A stretch of DNA of 64,000 nt from Asaia siamensis (GCF_014635085.1 NZ_BMCH01000001.1:651151-715150), one strand, 5' to 3'; shown: positions 44,929-53,579, counted from the stretch's first letter. The notes: generated by a model from the sequence alone, not told the origin. Translations and numbers: made by a program.

Positions 44929-46200
44929 CGGCGAGCCGGGGTCGAGTTGCCTGTCTGCAATGAACAAGGTCTGCAGCAGAACATTGGCCCCGGCAGCAAT
45001 ATCCTCGCGCGTGGCAGATTCACTTTCATTATGGCTTATGCCGCCAGCGCAGGGGACGAAGATCATGGTCGTCGGGACGATGCGGGCGAGATAGGCCGCG
45101 TCATGGCCTGCGCCCGAGGTGATCTCGCGTGACGGCAGATGTTGAGCGCGGGCTGCGAAGGAAACAGCGTCGATCAGGCGCTGGTCAAAATGCACGGCCG
45201 GCGAGTCCCATATTTCGCGAATACCGATGCTGACCCCGTATTCGCGCGACAGCGCCCCGGCGCGATCGCGGAAACTGTTTTCCATGGCAATGACGACATC
45301 ATCATTCGGGTCACGCAGATCGACGCTGAAGATGACCTCTCCGGGAATGGTGTTGCGGCTGTTTGGCTTGACCGTCACCATGCCAACCGTCCCGACAGCG
45401 TGGGGCGGGCGATTGAGTGCGATCTCCTGTACGCTGGCCATGAGGCGTGAGGCCGCCTGGAGTGCATCGGCCCGCATGGTCATCGGTGTCGTGCCAGCAT
45501 GGGAATCGCGACCCGTGACCGTCACCTCATACCAGCGCATGCCCTGCACACCGGTCACGACACCGATCGTGCAGTGCTCTGCTTCAAGCACAGGGCCTTG
45601 CTCGATATGCAGTTCAAGATAGGCGGCGAGAGGATGTTCGCCGCAGGGTTCGTCGCCTGCAGCCTCGATCGAGGCGAGTGCGGTGTCAAAGCGTTTGCCT
45701 TGCGCATCGACGCGACTTTTCGCAAAATCAGGTGTGAAGATCTTCGCGAAAACGCCAGAACTCAGCATGGCAGGCGCGAACCGTGCCCCCTCCTCATTGG
45801 TCCAGTTGACGATCTCGACAGGGTGGCGAAGGCGACGCCCGCTTTCCTTCAACGTACGCAGAACAGCAATGCCACCCAGCACGCCGATAATGCCATCGTA
45901 TTTGCCACCTGTGGGCTGCGTATCGAGATGACTGCCGATTGCGATAGGGGCGAGGCCCGGCTCGGTGCCCTCGAAACGCGCAAACTGGTTGCCCATGTCG
46001 TCTGACGTGACTGTAGCCCCGAGTGCTTCGGCTGTCTGTGTAAACCAGTTTCGCACTTGCCGATCTTCGGCACTCAGGGCGAGGCGACAGAGTCCGCCTT
46101 TCTCGGTCGCGCCAAACTGCGCCGTCTCCATGATGTCATGCCAAAGAGCGTCTGAATCGATGGCGCTGTTGCCCATGAGGGTATGGTTCTGATCCGTCAT
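44917..46200 (-). CDS. Zn-dependent hydrolase, probable N-carbamoyl-beta-alanine amidohydrolase
   Basis: 427 residues from ATG 46200 (AGGAAGGA upstream). M20-like di-metal amidohydrolase of the HyuC/AllC family. Metal ligands: His91 in GSHLDTQPTGG, Asp102 in KYDG, the Glu pair in WTNEEGARFAPAM near 136, and His in ELHIEQGPVLE; a late HDAAYLARIVPTTMIFVPC. The DTQPTGG and WTNEEGARF wording is that of beta-ureidopropionases and L-N-carbamoylases, whereas allantoate amidohydrolases usually have shorter, different forms (e.g. HIDTVVNGG in E. coli AllC). It would release beta-alanine, CO2 and ammonia. Activity on allantoate cannot be excluded, and the purine operon next door lacks that enzyme. Confidence 0.85.
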   Translation of the reverse strand: MTDQNHTLMGNSAIDSDALWHDIMETAQFGATEKGGLCRLALSAEDRQVRNWFTQTAEALGATVTSDDMGNQFARFEGTEPGLAPIAIGSHLDTQPTGGKYDGIIGVLGGIAVLRTLKESGRRLRHPVEIVNWTNEEGARFAPAMLSSGVFAKIFTPDFAKSRVDAQGKRFDTALASIEAAGDEPCGEHPLAAYLELHIEQGPVLEAEHCTIGVVTGVQGMRWYEVTVTGRDSHAGTTPMTMRADALQAASRLMASVQEIALNRPPHAVGTVGMVTVKPNSRNTIPGEVIFSVDLRDPNDDVVIAMENSFRDRAGALSREYGVSIGIREIWDSPAVHFDQRLIDAVSFAARAQHLPSREITSGAGHDAAYLARIVPTTMIFVPCAGGISHNESESATREDIAAGANVLLQTLFIADRQLDPGSPSGS

Positions 46201-46489
46201 GTCGTGATCCTTCCTCGATCCTCTGGTCGCATTCTGCTGCGTATCGTGCCTCACAGGCTACAGCGCCGGCTCTGCGCGTGAAACAGGCGTTTGTCTCGAG
46301 GAGCATAACTGACCGAGGGAGACGGACAACCGGGGAGAGGCTTCGAGGGGCGCTACGAACGCGTGAGCGTGATGTCGCGACCGGTGGTGGTCAAGGCGCC
46401 CCGAAAACCCGCCTTTCCTCACCCATAAAGACGCCGGTTGATAAGGCCGCATTCAAGGCTCAAAGGAAGCGGGCCAGAGTCGTGTTTTC

Positions 46490-47092
46490 TCAGGCAGTCT
46501 TGCGCAGGACGAGAGACAGAATGGTCTCGGCTGCGACCTGGAAATCGCTTTCCTCGAGCGTCTCTTTTTCGAGCAATGCCGTCACCTGCGGCTGCATGTC
46601 GGCATACCATTGGGTCATGGCCCACAGACAAAACAGGAAATGGGTCGGATCACCCTTGGGAATTTCTCCACGGGCCATCCATGTCTCGAAAGTTTCCTTG
46701 AAGGGATGGATCGCGTCGCGCAGCGTGGTCGAGAGATAATCGCCCAGATAGCGCGCCCCCCCAAGGATTTCATGCGCGAAAAGTCGTGACGCATGCGGAT
46801 TGATGCGGGAAAAGGCGAGCTTCGACATGACATAGCCACGCAGCGCCGTATCAGCCGATGATTCGGGCCGGAGCCATGTCTCGCAATCGCCAAGCCATTC
46901 CTGCACGGTGCGGTGCAATACTTCTTGGTAAAGTATTTCCTTGGTAGAAAAATAATAGTGGATATTGGCTTTGGGTATGCCTGCTTCTCGGGCAACAGCG
47001 GCAATGCTGGCTCCAGTAAAGCCATGTTCAGAAAAGATTTTCCGGGCGGCATCCAATATGGTGACGACTGCTATTTCGCGCGGGACGCCCAA
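46490..47092 (-). CDS. TetR family regulator, RutR-like
   Basis: 200 residues. N-terminal helix-turn-helix: TILDAARKIFSEHGFTGASI then AREAGIPKANIHYYFSTKE (about 10-55). The ligand domain follows E. coli RutR closely in pattern: EVLHRTVQEWL, INPHASRLFAHEILGGARYL, DPTHFLFCLWAMTQWYADMQPQV. RutR senses uracil and thymine and controls pyrimidine use and purine genes. Its position between the amidohydrolase and the divergent purine operon makes it a likely local regulator. A longer upstream space of 319 bases separates it from the purine operon. Confidence 0.85.
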   Translation of the reverse strand: MGVPREIAVVTILDAARKIFSEHGFTGASIAAVAREAGIPKANIHYYFSTKEILYQEVLHRTVQEWLGDCETWLRPESSADTALRGYVMSKLAFSRINPHASRLFAHEILGGARYLGDYLSTTLRDAIHPFKETFETWMARGEIPKGDPTHFLFCLWAMTQWYADMQPQVTALLEKETLEESDFQVAAETILSLVLRKTA

Positions 47093-47411
47093 AACGAACT
47101 CCTGATTTCGATGAAACCTATCGCTTTCGGATAGTTTGTAATTGTGGTTTTTTCAAGTAGTTGCAAAGCTATTCGTTAAATTTTGATCGAAGCGACATTA
47201 CACGTATCTGCGATCAAACCTGTTCCCGGGGCTGGACGTCTAGACGGGGATCTGTTTCACTTAACAAACGAGATTCCAATACCGTACCGGATTGGTATAC
47301 CATAAAAGAGTGCTTTCAAGCGGTGGCGAAGAGCGAGGTTGCGCTCGTCGCTTCGGAAAGCAAAGATGAGGGTCAGACCGTAAGAGATCGTATGCAGGAG
47401 TTGGTCATCAC
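47093..47411. promoter_or_regulatory. Divergent control region of the nucleobase-catabolism block
   Basis: 319 bases between the RutR-like gene (minus) and the purine operon (plus). It is AT-richer than the flanking genes. It holds a CTATC/GATAG inverted repeat (about 47120-47136) near the regulator start and the TGGTATACCA palindrome (47293-47302). No convincing gene is inside: an 84-codon frame crossing it shows no protein character. Confidence 0.5.
47293..47302. promoter_or_regulatory. TGGTATACCA palindrome, candidate operator
   Basis: Perfect 10-bp palindrome 110 bases before the first gene of the purine operon, inside a longer AT-flanked stretch. TGGTATACCA-type sites are characteristic of GntR/FadR-subfamily regulators; RutR of E. 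coli instead uses TTGACCA-N2-TGGTCAA. So a second regulator, not encoded in this window, may control the operon. Confidence 0.4.
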
Positions 47412-48149
47412 GTGAGTTGTGCGACAGTTCAACCATGCCGGTCCGCGTTTGGGCGATGGCGTTCCGTGGGTAGGGGCGCGCTTATTGCCGCTATGCTTTG
47501 CGCTCCGGCTCTGGGCCCCGTCACTGCGCAGGCCGTGCCGGTCAATGTGGGCGATGCCGCCATTGCCGCAAAAGCCTATCATGATAGTGGCGCCTATGAG
47601 CGCGATTTTGCTTCGGTGATCCAGGAGGCGTCGGAATGGGTGCGCTTGCGCGCCGTGCATGTCAGCAGACCCGCCGTTGTTCTCGATATCGACGAGACGT
47701 CTCTGTCGAACTGGCCTGAAATAGCTGCCAACCAGTTTGCCTATTTTCGTGAGGGGCGATGCGACACGCTGCCCAAGGGGCCTTGTGGTGTCGAGGCATG
47801 GGAGCAGACGGCAAAGGCCGAAGCGTTTCCTGCCATGCTCGCCCTTTATGGGATGGCGCAGCAGCATGACGTTGCGGTGTTTTTCGTGACCGGTCGTTAC
47901 GAGCATGAGCGCACCGAGACGGCCCAAAATCTCGAGGCGTCCGGCTATCACAACTGGGCTGGTCTGGTTCTGCGTACCGATGGAAGCCACACGGCTTCAG
48001 CGTCGGACTACAAGAGCGCAGCTCGCCAGAAAATCGAGCAGGACGGCTATCACATCATCGCCAATATCGGTGACCAGCCATCGGATCTTGCCGGTGGCTA
48101 TGCCGAACGCGGTTTCCTTCTTCCCAATCCCTTCTATCGGGTCCCCTGA
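47412..48149 (+). CDS. Exported HAD-family acid phosphatase
   Basis: 245 residues from GTG 47412. A signal peptide (LIAAMLCAPALGPVTAQA) is followed by a HAD acid phosphatase domain of the class B/plant VSP type: RPAVVLDIDETSLSNWPEI near 91, with Asp94 nucleophile; VAVFFVTGRYEHER; and a late ANIGDQPSDLAGGY with the metal ligands. Relatives include the e(P4) and AphA nucleotidases that dephosphorylate nucleotides in the periplasm. As first gene of the urate operon, separated from the flavoprotein gene by a single base, it may feed external nucleotides into purine breakdown. The GTG has AGGAG 11 bases upstream, so the start is moderately sure. Confidence 0.85.
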   Translation: MSCATVQPCRSAFGRWRSVGRGALIAAMLCAPALGPVTAQAVPVNVGDAAIAAKAYHDSGAYERDFASVIQEASEWVRLRAVHVSRPAVVLDIDETSLSNWPEIAANQFAYFREGRCDTLPKGPCGVEAWEQTAKAEAFPAMLALYGMAQQHDVAVFFVTGRYEHERTETAQNLEASGYHNWAGLVLRTDGSHTASASDYKSAARQKIEQDGYHIIANIGDQPSDLAGGYAERGFLLPNPFYRVP

Positions 48150-48150
48150 C

Positions 48151-49593
48151 ATGCAGAATGACGCGCTCAAAGCCCTCACCAGACAGGTTCATGAGGATCT
48201 CGAGAAAATCGCCTATGCCTCAGGGCCGTGGGTTTCGTCAGTTCTGACGCATCATGGCGAGCCGGTTCTTGATGTCGCAGTGATTGGTGGTGGTCAGGGC
48301 GGTCTGGCGACAAGCTTCGCCCTGCGTCGTATTGGTGTGCATAATGTGCGCGTGTTTGAGCGGGCCAAGCATGGCAAAGCAGGTCCATGGGTAACGTTCG
48401 CCCGGATGATTACCTTGCGTACGCCCAAGCATGTGACCGGGCCCGATCTGGGTATTCCATCTCTGACACCACGCTCATGGTTTGAGGCGCGCTACGGAGA
48501 AGCTGCCTGGGCCTCGCTCGACAAGATCGACCGACGCGACTGGCAGGCCTATCTCGACTGGTATAGCGAGACCCTTGCCTTGCCAGTGCAGCATGATCGT
48601 GAACTCGTCGATGTCGTGTGGCAGGACGGGTTGCTGCATCTCACCTTCCGGTCGCAGGATGGCGAAACCAGCAAGGTCTGGGCGCGTCGCATCGTGCTTG
48701 CGACCGGTATCGAGGGCAGCGGATCGTGGCATGTGCCCGAATTCATTCGTGAGTCGGTACCAGCCCATCTTTATGCCCATACGCATCAGGAAATCGACTT
48801 CGAAGCCCTGCGTGGCAAGCGGGTCGGCGTGCTGGGCGGCGGGGCGTCTGCGTTCGACAATGCCGCGACGGCGCTCGAAGCCGGGGCGCAATCGGTTGCT
48901 GTCTGTATCCGCCGCAAGACCCTGCCGCGCATCAACCCGTATCGCTGGATGGAAAATGCCGGGTTCCTCGGCCATTTTCCGTCGCTCCCGGATCTGACGC
49001 GCTGGCGTTTCATGCGTCGTATCTTCGATCTCAACCAGCCTCCGCCGCAGGATACGTTCTGGCGGTGCAGCCGTCATGACGGCTTCAGCTTTCATGGCGA
49101 CACGCCCTGGCTCGATGCCCGTTGCGATGGAGAAACCGTGATCGTGAAAACGCCCCGTGGTGAAAAGACATTCGACTTTCTGATCATCGGTACGGGTTTT
49201 GTGATCGATTTCAGCAAGCGCCCCGAGACAGCCTCCTTCGCGTCCAATATCGCGCTCTGGGGTGATCGTTTTACCGCCCCGGCGGGAGAAGAGAGCGCTG
49301 TGCTCGATTCCTACCCCTATCTCAGCCCGCAAAGTCAGTTCCTGCCTCGTGATGCGGCGCATCCTGACGCCGCGATGCTGGGTGCGATCTATAATTTCAC
49401 CTTCGCCGCGACGCCGAGCATGGGGCTTTCGGGCGCTTCGATCAGCGGCATGCGCTACGGCGTCGACAGGCTTGCCCGGGCGATTGCCTGCGATCTCTTC
49501 GTTCAGGATGGCGAAAAGCATCTTGAGAGCCTGCTCTCTTACGACACTGAAGAACTGGTCAGCCTCGGTCGACAGGGTGAGGAGCAGGCATGA
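48151..49593 (+). CDS. Flavoprotein monooxygenase, candidate HpyO-type urate hydroxylase
   Basis: 480 residues. Two nucleotide-binding Rossmann motifs: DVAVIGGGQGGLATS near residue 42 for FAD and RVGVLGGGASAFDNA near 225 for NAD(P)H, with VLATGIEGS between and FLIIGTGFVIDF near 347. The layout is that of flavin monooxygenases with separate NAD(P) domain, not the PHBH fold of HpxO. HpyO of Xanthomonas was described as a non-homologous urate hydroxylase of this kind. The neighbouring HIU hydrolase, OHCU decarboxylase and allantoinase make urate to 5-hydroxyisourate the obvious missing step. The function is therefore inferred mainly from context. Overlaps the next gene by four bases (ATGA). Confidence 0.72.
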   Translation: MQNDALKALTRQVHEDLEKIAYASGPWVSSVLTHHGEPVLDVAVIGGGQGGLATSFALRRIGVHNVRVFERAKHGKAGPWVTFARMITLRTPKHVTGPDLGIPSLTPRSWFEARYGEAAWASLDKIDRRDWQAYLDWYSETLALPVQHDRELVDVVWQDGLLHLTFRSQDGETSKVWARRIVLATGIEGSGSWHVPEFIRESVPAHLYAHTHQEIDFEALRGKRVGVLGGGASAFDNAATALEAGAQSVAVCIRRKTLPRINPYRWMENAGFLGHFPSLPDLTRWRFMRRIFDLNQPPPQDTFWRCSRHDGFSFHGDTPWLDARCDGETVIVKTPRGEKTFDFLIIGTGFVIDFSKRPETASFASNIALWGDRFTAPAGEESAVLDSYPYLSPQSQFLPRDAAHPDAAMLGAIYNFTFAATPSMGLSGASISGMRYGVDRLARAIACDLFVQDGEKHLESLLSYDTEELVSLGRQGEEQA

Positions 49594-49763
49594 CGGCTGA
49601 AGAGCAACTCGTGGCGCGCGCCGCTGCGCTCGACCTGACCGTTCCAGAAGAATATCGTTCCGAGATCATGCGTAATCTGGCGCTTATCGGGCAGTATGAG
49701 GCGCTGGTAAACGCCGTCGATCTGCCTGAGCGGCTTGAACCAGCCTACGAGTATCATCCATGA
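49590..49763 (+). CDS. AtzG/HpxX-like small amidase subunit (DUF4089)
   Basis: Only 57 residues, below usual gene-calling thresholds. It begins MTAEEQLVARAAALDL and contains RSEIMRNLALIGQYEALVNA, the DUF4089 pattern. DUF4089 proteins (AtzG, HpxX) are GatC-like partners that wrap round an AtzE-type amidase and stabilise it. Here the gene is coupled on both sides, overlapping the flavoprotein stop and the amidase start by ATGA each, so the stoichiometry is likely fixed by translation. Confidence 0.82.
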   Translation: MTAEEQLVARAAALDLTVPEEYRSEIMRNLALIGQYEALVNAVDLPERLEPAYEYHP

Positions 49764-51085
49764 GAGCGACGGAACTCGCGCGGGCGGTCAGAGCCGGAGA
49801 ACGCTCCGCGGTTTCCGTCATCACGTTCTGTCTCGACCGGGTGATCGCGCGTGACGGGGCTCTCAATGCGGTCACGCGTCTGCTTGCCGAGCGGGCGATC
49901 GACCAGGCACGCCATATCGATGCGATCGTGGCCAGCGGGGGTGATCCCGGGCCTCTGGCTGGTGTGCCGTTCGGCATCAAGGACCTGTTCGATGTCGAGG
50001 GGCTTGTCACGACAGCGGGCTCACATGTGCTGGCCGATGAGCCTCCAGCCACTCAGGATGCACTGCTTGTACGCCGTCTGGTTGCGGCCGGTGCGATCCC
50101 GCTCGCCACCACCAATATGGATGAATTCGCTTACGGTTTTGCAACGGATAATGCGCATTACGGTCTGACTCACAACCCGCACGATACAACCCGCCTGGCA
50201 GGGGGGTCTTCGGGTGGGTCGGCTGCCGGTGTCGCTGCCGGATATTTTCCGCTCTCCCTTGGGTCGGACACGAATGGTTCCATCCGTGTTCCCGCGTCGC
50301 TCTGTGGTGTATGGGGATTGCGCGCGACACAGAACCTACTGCCGACCGAAGGGTCCTTTCCTTTCGTGGCCAGTCTCGACACGGTTGGACCCTTTACAGC
50401 CAGCGCTGGCGATATGCGCCTTATGATGGACGCGCTGACAGGCCAAACACTCGCCCGGGTCGACACGGACGGGCTGCGTCTGGCGCGGCTAGGCGGATGG
50501 TTTGCCACCGATGTATCGCCAGAAATGGAAGCGGCGCTTGCCGGGTTGTGTCGTGCTTTGAATGTCGGGCGTGAAATACAGCTTCCCGAGGTCGCCGCGG
50601 CCCGTGCGGCTGCTTTTGTCATCAGCGCTTCGGAAGGCGGCGGGCTGCACCTCGACCGGTTGCGTCGTCAGGCGGCGCTTTATGATCCTGCGGTGCGCGA
50701 TCGCCTTCTCGCCGGGGCGCTTGTTCCGGCGCCGGTTGCGTTCAGGGCGCATAAGCTGCGTCGCTGGTTTCGTGACCGGATGCATGAGGCCTTCGAAGCA
50801 ACGGATCTTCTGATCGCGCCTGCCGTCGTCGGTGAGGCACCGCGCATCGAGGCGCCGGTGCTCATGATCGGTGGCAAGGCGGTTCCGGCACGCGCCAATC
50901 TGGGTCTCTACACCCAGCCTCTCACACTGGCTGGGTTTCCGGTTCTCACTGTGCCGCTCGCGGTTGAGGGGCTGCCGCTCGGCGCGCAGATCATCGCGCC
51001 GCCGGGACGTGAAGACCGGCTGATCGCTTTCGGCGAAGCTCTTGAGCTATCGGGGCTGGCCCGTGCGCGAATTCTGGAGGATTGA
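49760..51085 (+). CDS. AtzE family amidohydrolase (HpxY-like)
   Basis: 441 residues, amidase-signature family. Catalytic triad: Lys in GVPFGIKDLFDVEG near 74, the cis-serine in LAGGSSGGSAAGVAAG near 152, and the nucleophile Ser in LGSDTNGSIRVPA near 174. With the preceding AtzG/HpxX-like subunit it matches the HpxXY and AtzEG pairs. AtzE hydrolyses 1-carboxybiuret in cyanuric acid breakdown; homologues in purine clusters probably act on oxalurate or a related ureido acid. The real substrate is not established here. Gene order with DUF4089 and GGT-like HpxW follows the Klebsiella hpx locus. Confidence 0.88.
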   Translation: MRATELARAVRAGERSAVSVITFCLDRVIARDGALNAVTRLLAERAIDQARHIDAIVASGGDPGPLAGVPFGIKDLFDVEGLVTTAGSHVLADEPPATQDALLVRRLVAAGAIPLATTNMDEFAYGFATDNAHYGLTHNPHDTTRLAGGSSGGSAAGVAAGYFPLSLGSDTNGSIRVPASLCGVWGLRATQNLLPTEGSFPFVASLDTVGPFTASAGDMRLMMDALTGQTLARVDTDGLRLARLGGWFATDVSPEMEAALAGLCRALNVGREIQLPEVAAARAAAFVISASEGGGLHLDRLRRQAALYDPAVRDRLLAGALVPAPVAFRAHKLRRWFRDRMHEAFEATDLLIAPAVVGEAPRIEAPVLMIGGKAVPARANLGLYTQPLTLAGFPVLTVPLAVEGLPLGAQIIAPPGREDRLIAFGEALELSGLARARILED

Positions 51086-52662
51086 TGCTTTTCAGTGCGC
51101 GCTCCCGCAAGGGAATGGTGACCGCCCCGCATCATCTTGCCGCTCAGGCGGGAAGGGATATTCTCAGACAGGGCGGTAATGCCGTCGAGGCAGCCGTAGC
51201 CGTCGCGGCGACTCTCTCGGTTGTCTATCCGCATATGACGGGGCTGGGTGGAGACGGGTTCTGGATTATCCGCAGGCCTGACGGGGCCATGCTGGCGATT
51301 GATGCCTGTGGCAGACTGGCCCAGAACGCGACCCCCGAACTCTATAGCGGCCTTGATGCCGTGCCCTGGCGCGGCGGCCTGGCTGCCAATACAGTGGCGG
51401 GGACTGTTGCCGGATGGAGTCAGGCGCTTGCCTATGCAGGTGGCAGCCTGCCACTCACCACACTTCTAGCCGATGCCATCGACCATGCCGAGCATGGTAT
51501 GGTGGTGACAGAAAGCATGGCCGGGCTCATGGCGGCGCATCTCGATGTGCTGAGCTACATGCCCAATTTCAGTGCGTTGTTTCTCCCCTCCGGTGATATG
51601 CCGATAGCGGGGAGCATCCATCGCAACCCGGCACTGGCGCGGACACTCAAGCGTCTCGCCACAGCAGGGCTGGGCGATTTCTATCACGGTAAACTCGCCG
51701 ATCTGATTGCAGCAGAGCTTGCCGCCTGCGGTTCACCTGTCGGGCTCGACGATCTGAACCATCATGAAGCTGTAGTTTCAGCACCGCTCGAGACGCAGCT
51801 TCATCACGGACGGTTCTTCAACGTCAACCCACCCACGCAGGGGGCGGCGTCCCTCCTGATTCTGGCCCTTGCAGAGAGGCTTGGGGTGAAGGGGGCGGAT
51901 ACGGTCGAGGACATCCATCGCTGGGTCGAAGCCACCAAGGCTGCCTTCATCTGGCGTGATCAGAAGATCGCCGATCCGGCGATCATGGAGACGTCGCCTC
52001 AGGCTCTGCTGTCAGACAGCGCCGCCCTTGATGCCATGGCGGCCGGAATCGATCTGGATCGCGCGGCACCCTGGCCACATCCGGTCGAGCAGGGCGATAC
52101 GACCTGGTTTGGTGTGATGGATGCTGAGGGCTGGTCGGTCAGCATGATCCAGAGCCTCTATTTCGAATTCGGGTCCGGGATTGTGCTGCCCGAGAGCGGG
52201 CTTGTCTGGCAGAATCGCGGGGCGAGTTTCGATCTCAGGCCCGGTCGCCTGCGCAGCCTCGTTCCCGGTCGCAAGCCTTTTCATACGCTCAACCCCGCCA
52301 TGGCGGCGCTCAGTGACGGAAGCCTTCTGTCCTACGGCACAATGGGCGGCGAGGGGCAGCCCCAGACACAGGCGGCCATTGTGGCGCGCAATGTCATTGC
52401 CGGATTGAGCCTGCAGGAGGCGATTACCGCGCCGCGCTGGCTGTTGGGTCGCACCTGGGGTGAAACAACGACCACGCTCAAGATGGAAACGCGTTTCGCC
52501 CCGGAATTGCTCGACGGTCTGCGCGATCTTGGTCACGACGTCGAGAGTCTGACGCCTTTTGCCACGGCAATGGGTCATGCGGGTGCCATTCGGCGCTACG
52601 AGGACGGAACGCTCGAAGGCGCTACCGACCCGCGTAGCGACGGCGGCGTGGCGGCGCTGTAA
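51085..52662 (+). CDS. hpxW: Gamma-glutamyltransferase-fold amidohydrolase (HpxW-like)
   Basis: 525 residues. N-terminal nucleophile enzyme: the precursor is expected to cleave itself before Thr in GDTTWFGVMD near residue 338 and use that Thr as catalyst. Other family parts are MTGLGGDGFWIIRRP near 51 and LSYGTMGGEGQPQTQ near 415. There is no signal peptide, unlike periplasmic Ggt, so it works in the cytoplasm. HpxW proenzyme was shown to hydrolyse oxamate to oxalate and ammonia. Starts at ATG 51085, one base overlapping the amidase stop, with GGAGG five bases upstream; a TTG at 51082 is possible. Confidence 0.85.
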   Translation: MLFSARSRKGMVTAPHHLAAQAGRDILRQGGNAVEAAVAVAATLSVVYPHMTGLGGDGFWIIRRPDGAMLAIDACGRLAQNATPELYSGLDAVPWRGGLAANTVAGTVAGWSQALAYAGGSLPLTTLLADAIDHAEHGMVVTESMAGLMAAHLDVLSYMPNFSALFLPSGDMPIAGSIHRNPALARTLKRLATAGLGDFYHGKLADLIAAELAACGSPVGLDDLNHHEAVVSAPLETQLHHGRFFNVNPPTQGAASLLILALAERLGVKGADTVEDIHRWVEATKAAFIWRDQKIADPAIMETSPQALLSDSAALDAMAAGIDLDRAAPWPHPVEQGDTTWFGVMDAEGWSVSMIQSLYFEFGSGIVLPESGLVWQNRGASFDLRPGRLRSLVPGRKPFHTLNPAMAALSDGSLLSYGTMGGEGQPQTQAAIVARNVIAGLSLQEAITAPRWLLGRTWGETTTTLKMETRFAPELLDGLRDLGHDVESLTPFATAMGHAGAIRRYEDGTLEGATDPRSDGGVAAL

Positions 52663-52682
52663 GCCACAGAAGGGACAAAGGC

Positions 52683-53579
52683 ATGAGAGAGGCTTATCCA
52701 CGCGATCTTCTGGGCTATGGCGCCCATCCTCCCGAGGCGAACTGGCCCGACAAGGCGCGTATCGCCGTGCAGTTCGTGCTGAATTACGAAGAAGGCGCCG
52801 AGAATAACATTCTGCATGGCGATAACGGGTCTGAGGCTTTTCTCTCGGAGATGGTTGGCACTCGGTCGATTTCGGGTGCGCGATGCATGCAGATGGAGAG
52901 CCTATACGAATATGGCTCGCGCGCTGGTTTCTGGCGCCTGCATCGTCTTTTTACCGAAGCCGGTCTGCCCCTGACCGTTTTCGGTGTCGCCATGGCGCTC
53001 TCGCGTAACCCGGATGCCGTGGCGGCCATGCAGGCGGCAGGCTGGGAGATCGCCTCTCACGGACTGCGCTGGATCGACTATCAGGATATTCCTGAAGCTG
53101 AGGAGCGCAAGCATATCCGCGAGGCGATCAGGCTGCACAAGGAAGTCACGGGGTCAGCTCCCCTTGGCTGGTATCAGGGCCGCACCAGCCCCAACACGGC
53201 CAGGATCGTCGCGCAGGAGGGGGGCTTTGTTTATGACGCCGATTCCTACGCGGACGATCTGCCTTACTATGATCGCCGCTACGGCAAGGCACAGCTCATC
53301 GTGCCCTATACGCTCGATGTGAACGACATGAAGCTTGTGGCTCTCAACGGTTTTACCGAGGGCGAGCAGTTCTTCCGTTATCTGCGTGACAGCTTCGATA
53401 TGCTCTATCAGGAAGGGGGGCGCATGATGTCCGTTGGTCTGCATTGCCGTCTGGCAGGGCGTCCGGCGCGTGCCCTGGCGCTGAAGCGCTTTCTGGATCA
53501 TGTGCGAGCACATGACAATGTGTGGGTCGCAACGCGCCTCGATATAGCGCGTCACTGGCTGGAGCAGCACCCGGCATGA
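52683..53579 (+). CDS. puuE: Allantoinase, PuuE type
   Basis: 298 residues in the polysaccharide-deacetylase fold. The N-terminus YPRDLLGYGAHPPEANWP and FVLNYEEGAENNILHGD are typical for PuuE, the metal-independent allantoinase that opens the allantoin ring to allantoate. The central WEIASHGLRWIDYQ and YQGRTSPNTARIV segments hold the presumed active site. Twenty bases after hpxW and overlapping the OHCU decarboxylase gene by four bases. Confidence 0.93.
   Translation: MREAYPRDLLGYGAHPPEANWPDKARIAVQFVLNYEEGAENNILHGDNGSEAFLSEMVGTRSISGARCMQMESLYEYGSRAGFWRLHRLFTEAGLPLTVFGVAMALSRNPDAVAAMQAAGWEIASHGLRWIDYQDIPEAEERKHIREAIRLHKEVTGSAPLGWYQGRTSPNTARIVAQEGGFVYDADSYADDLPYYDRRYGKAQLIVPYTLDVNDMKLVALNGFTEGEQFFRYLRDSFDMLYQEGGRMMSVGLHCRLAGRPARALALKRFLDHVRAHDNVWVATRLDIARHWLEQHPA

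Noticed and set aside
47161-47415. 84-codon frame in the control region before the purine operon
   Set aside because: No ribosome-binding site, no protein-like character, and it covers the promoter and the TGGTATACCA palindrome.
48475-49521. 348-codon minus-strand frame opposite the urate hydroxylase candidate
   Set aside because: Antisense shadow; no Shine-Dalgarno site and composition is typical of reversed GC-rich codons.
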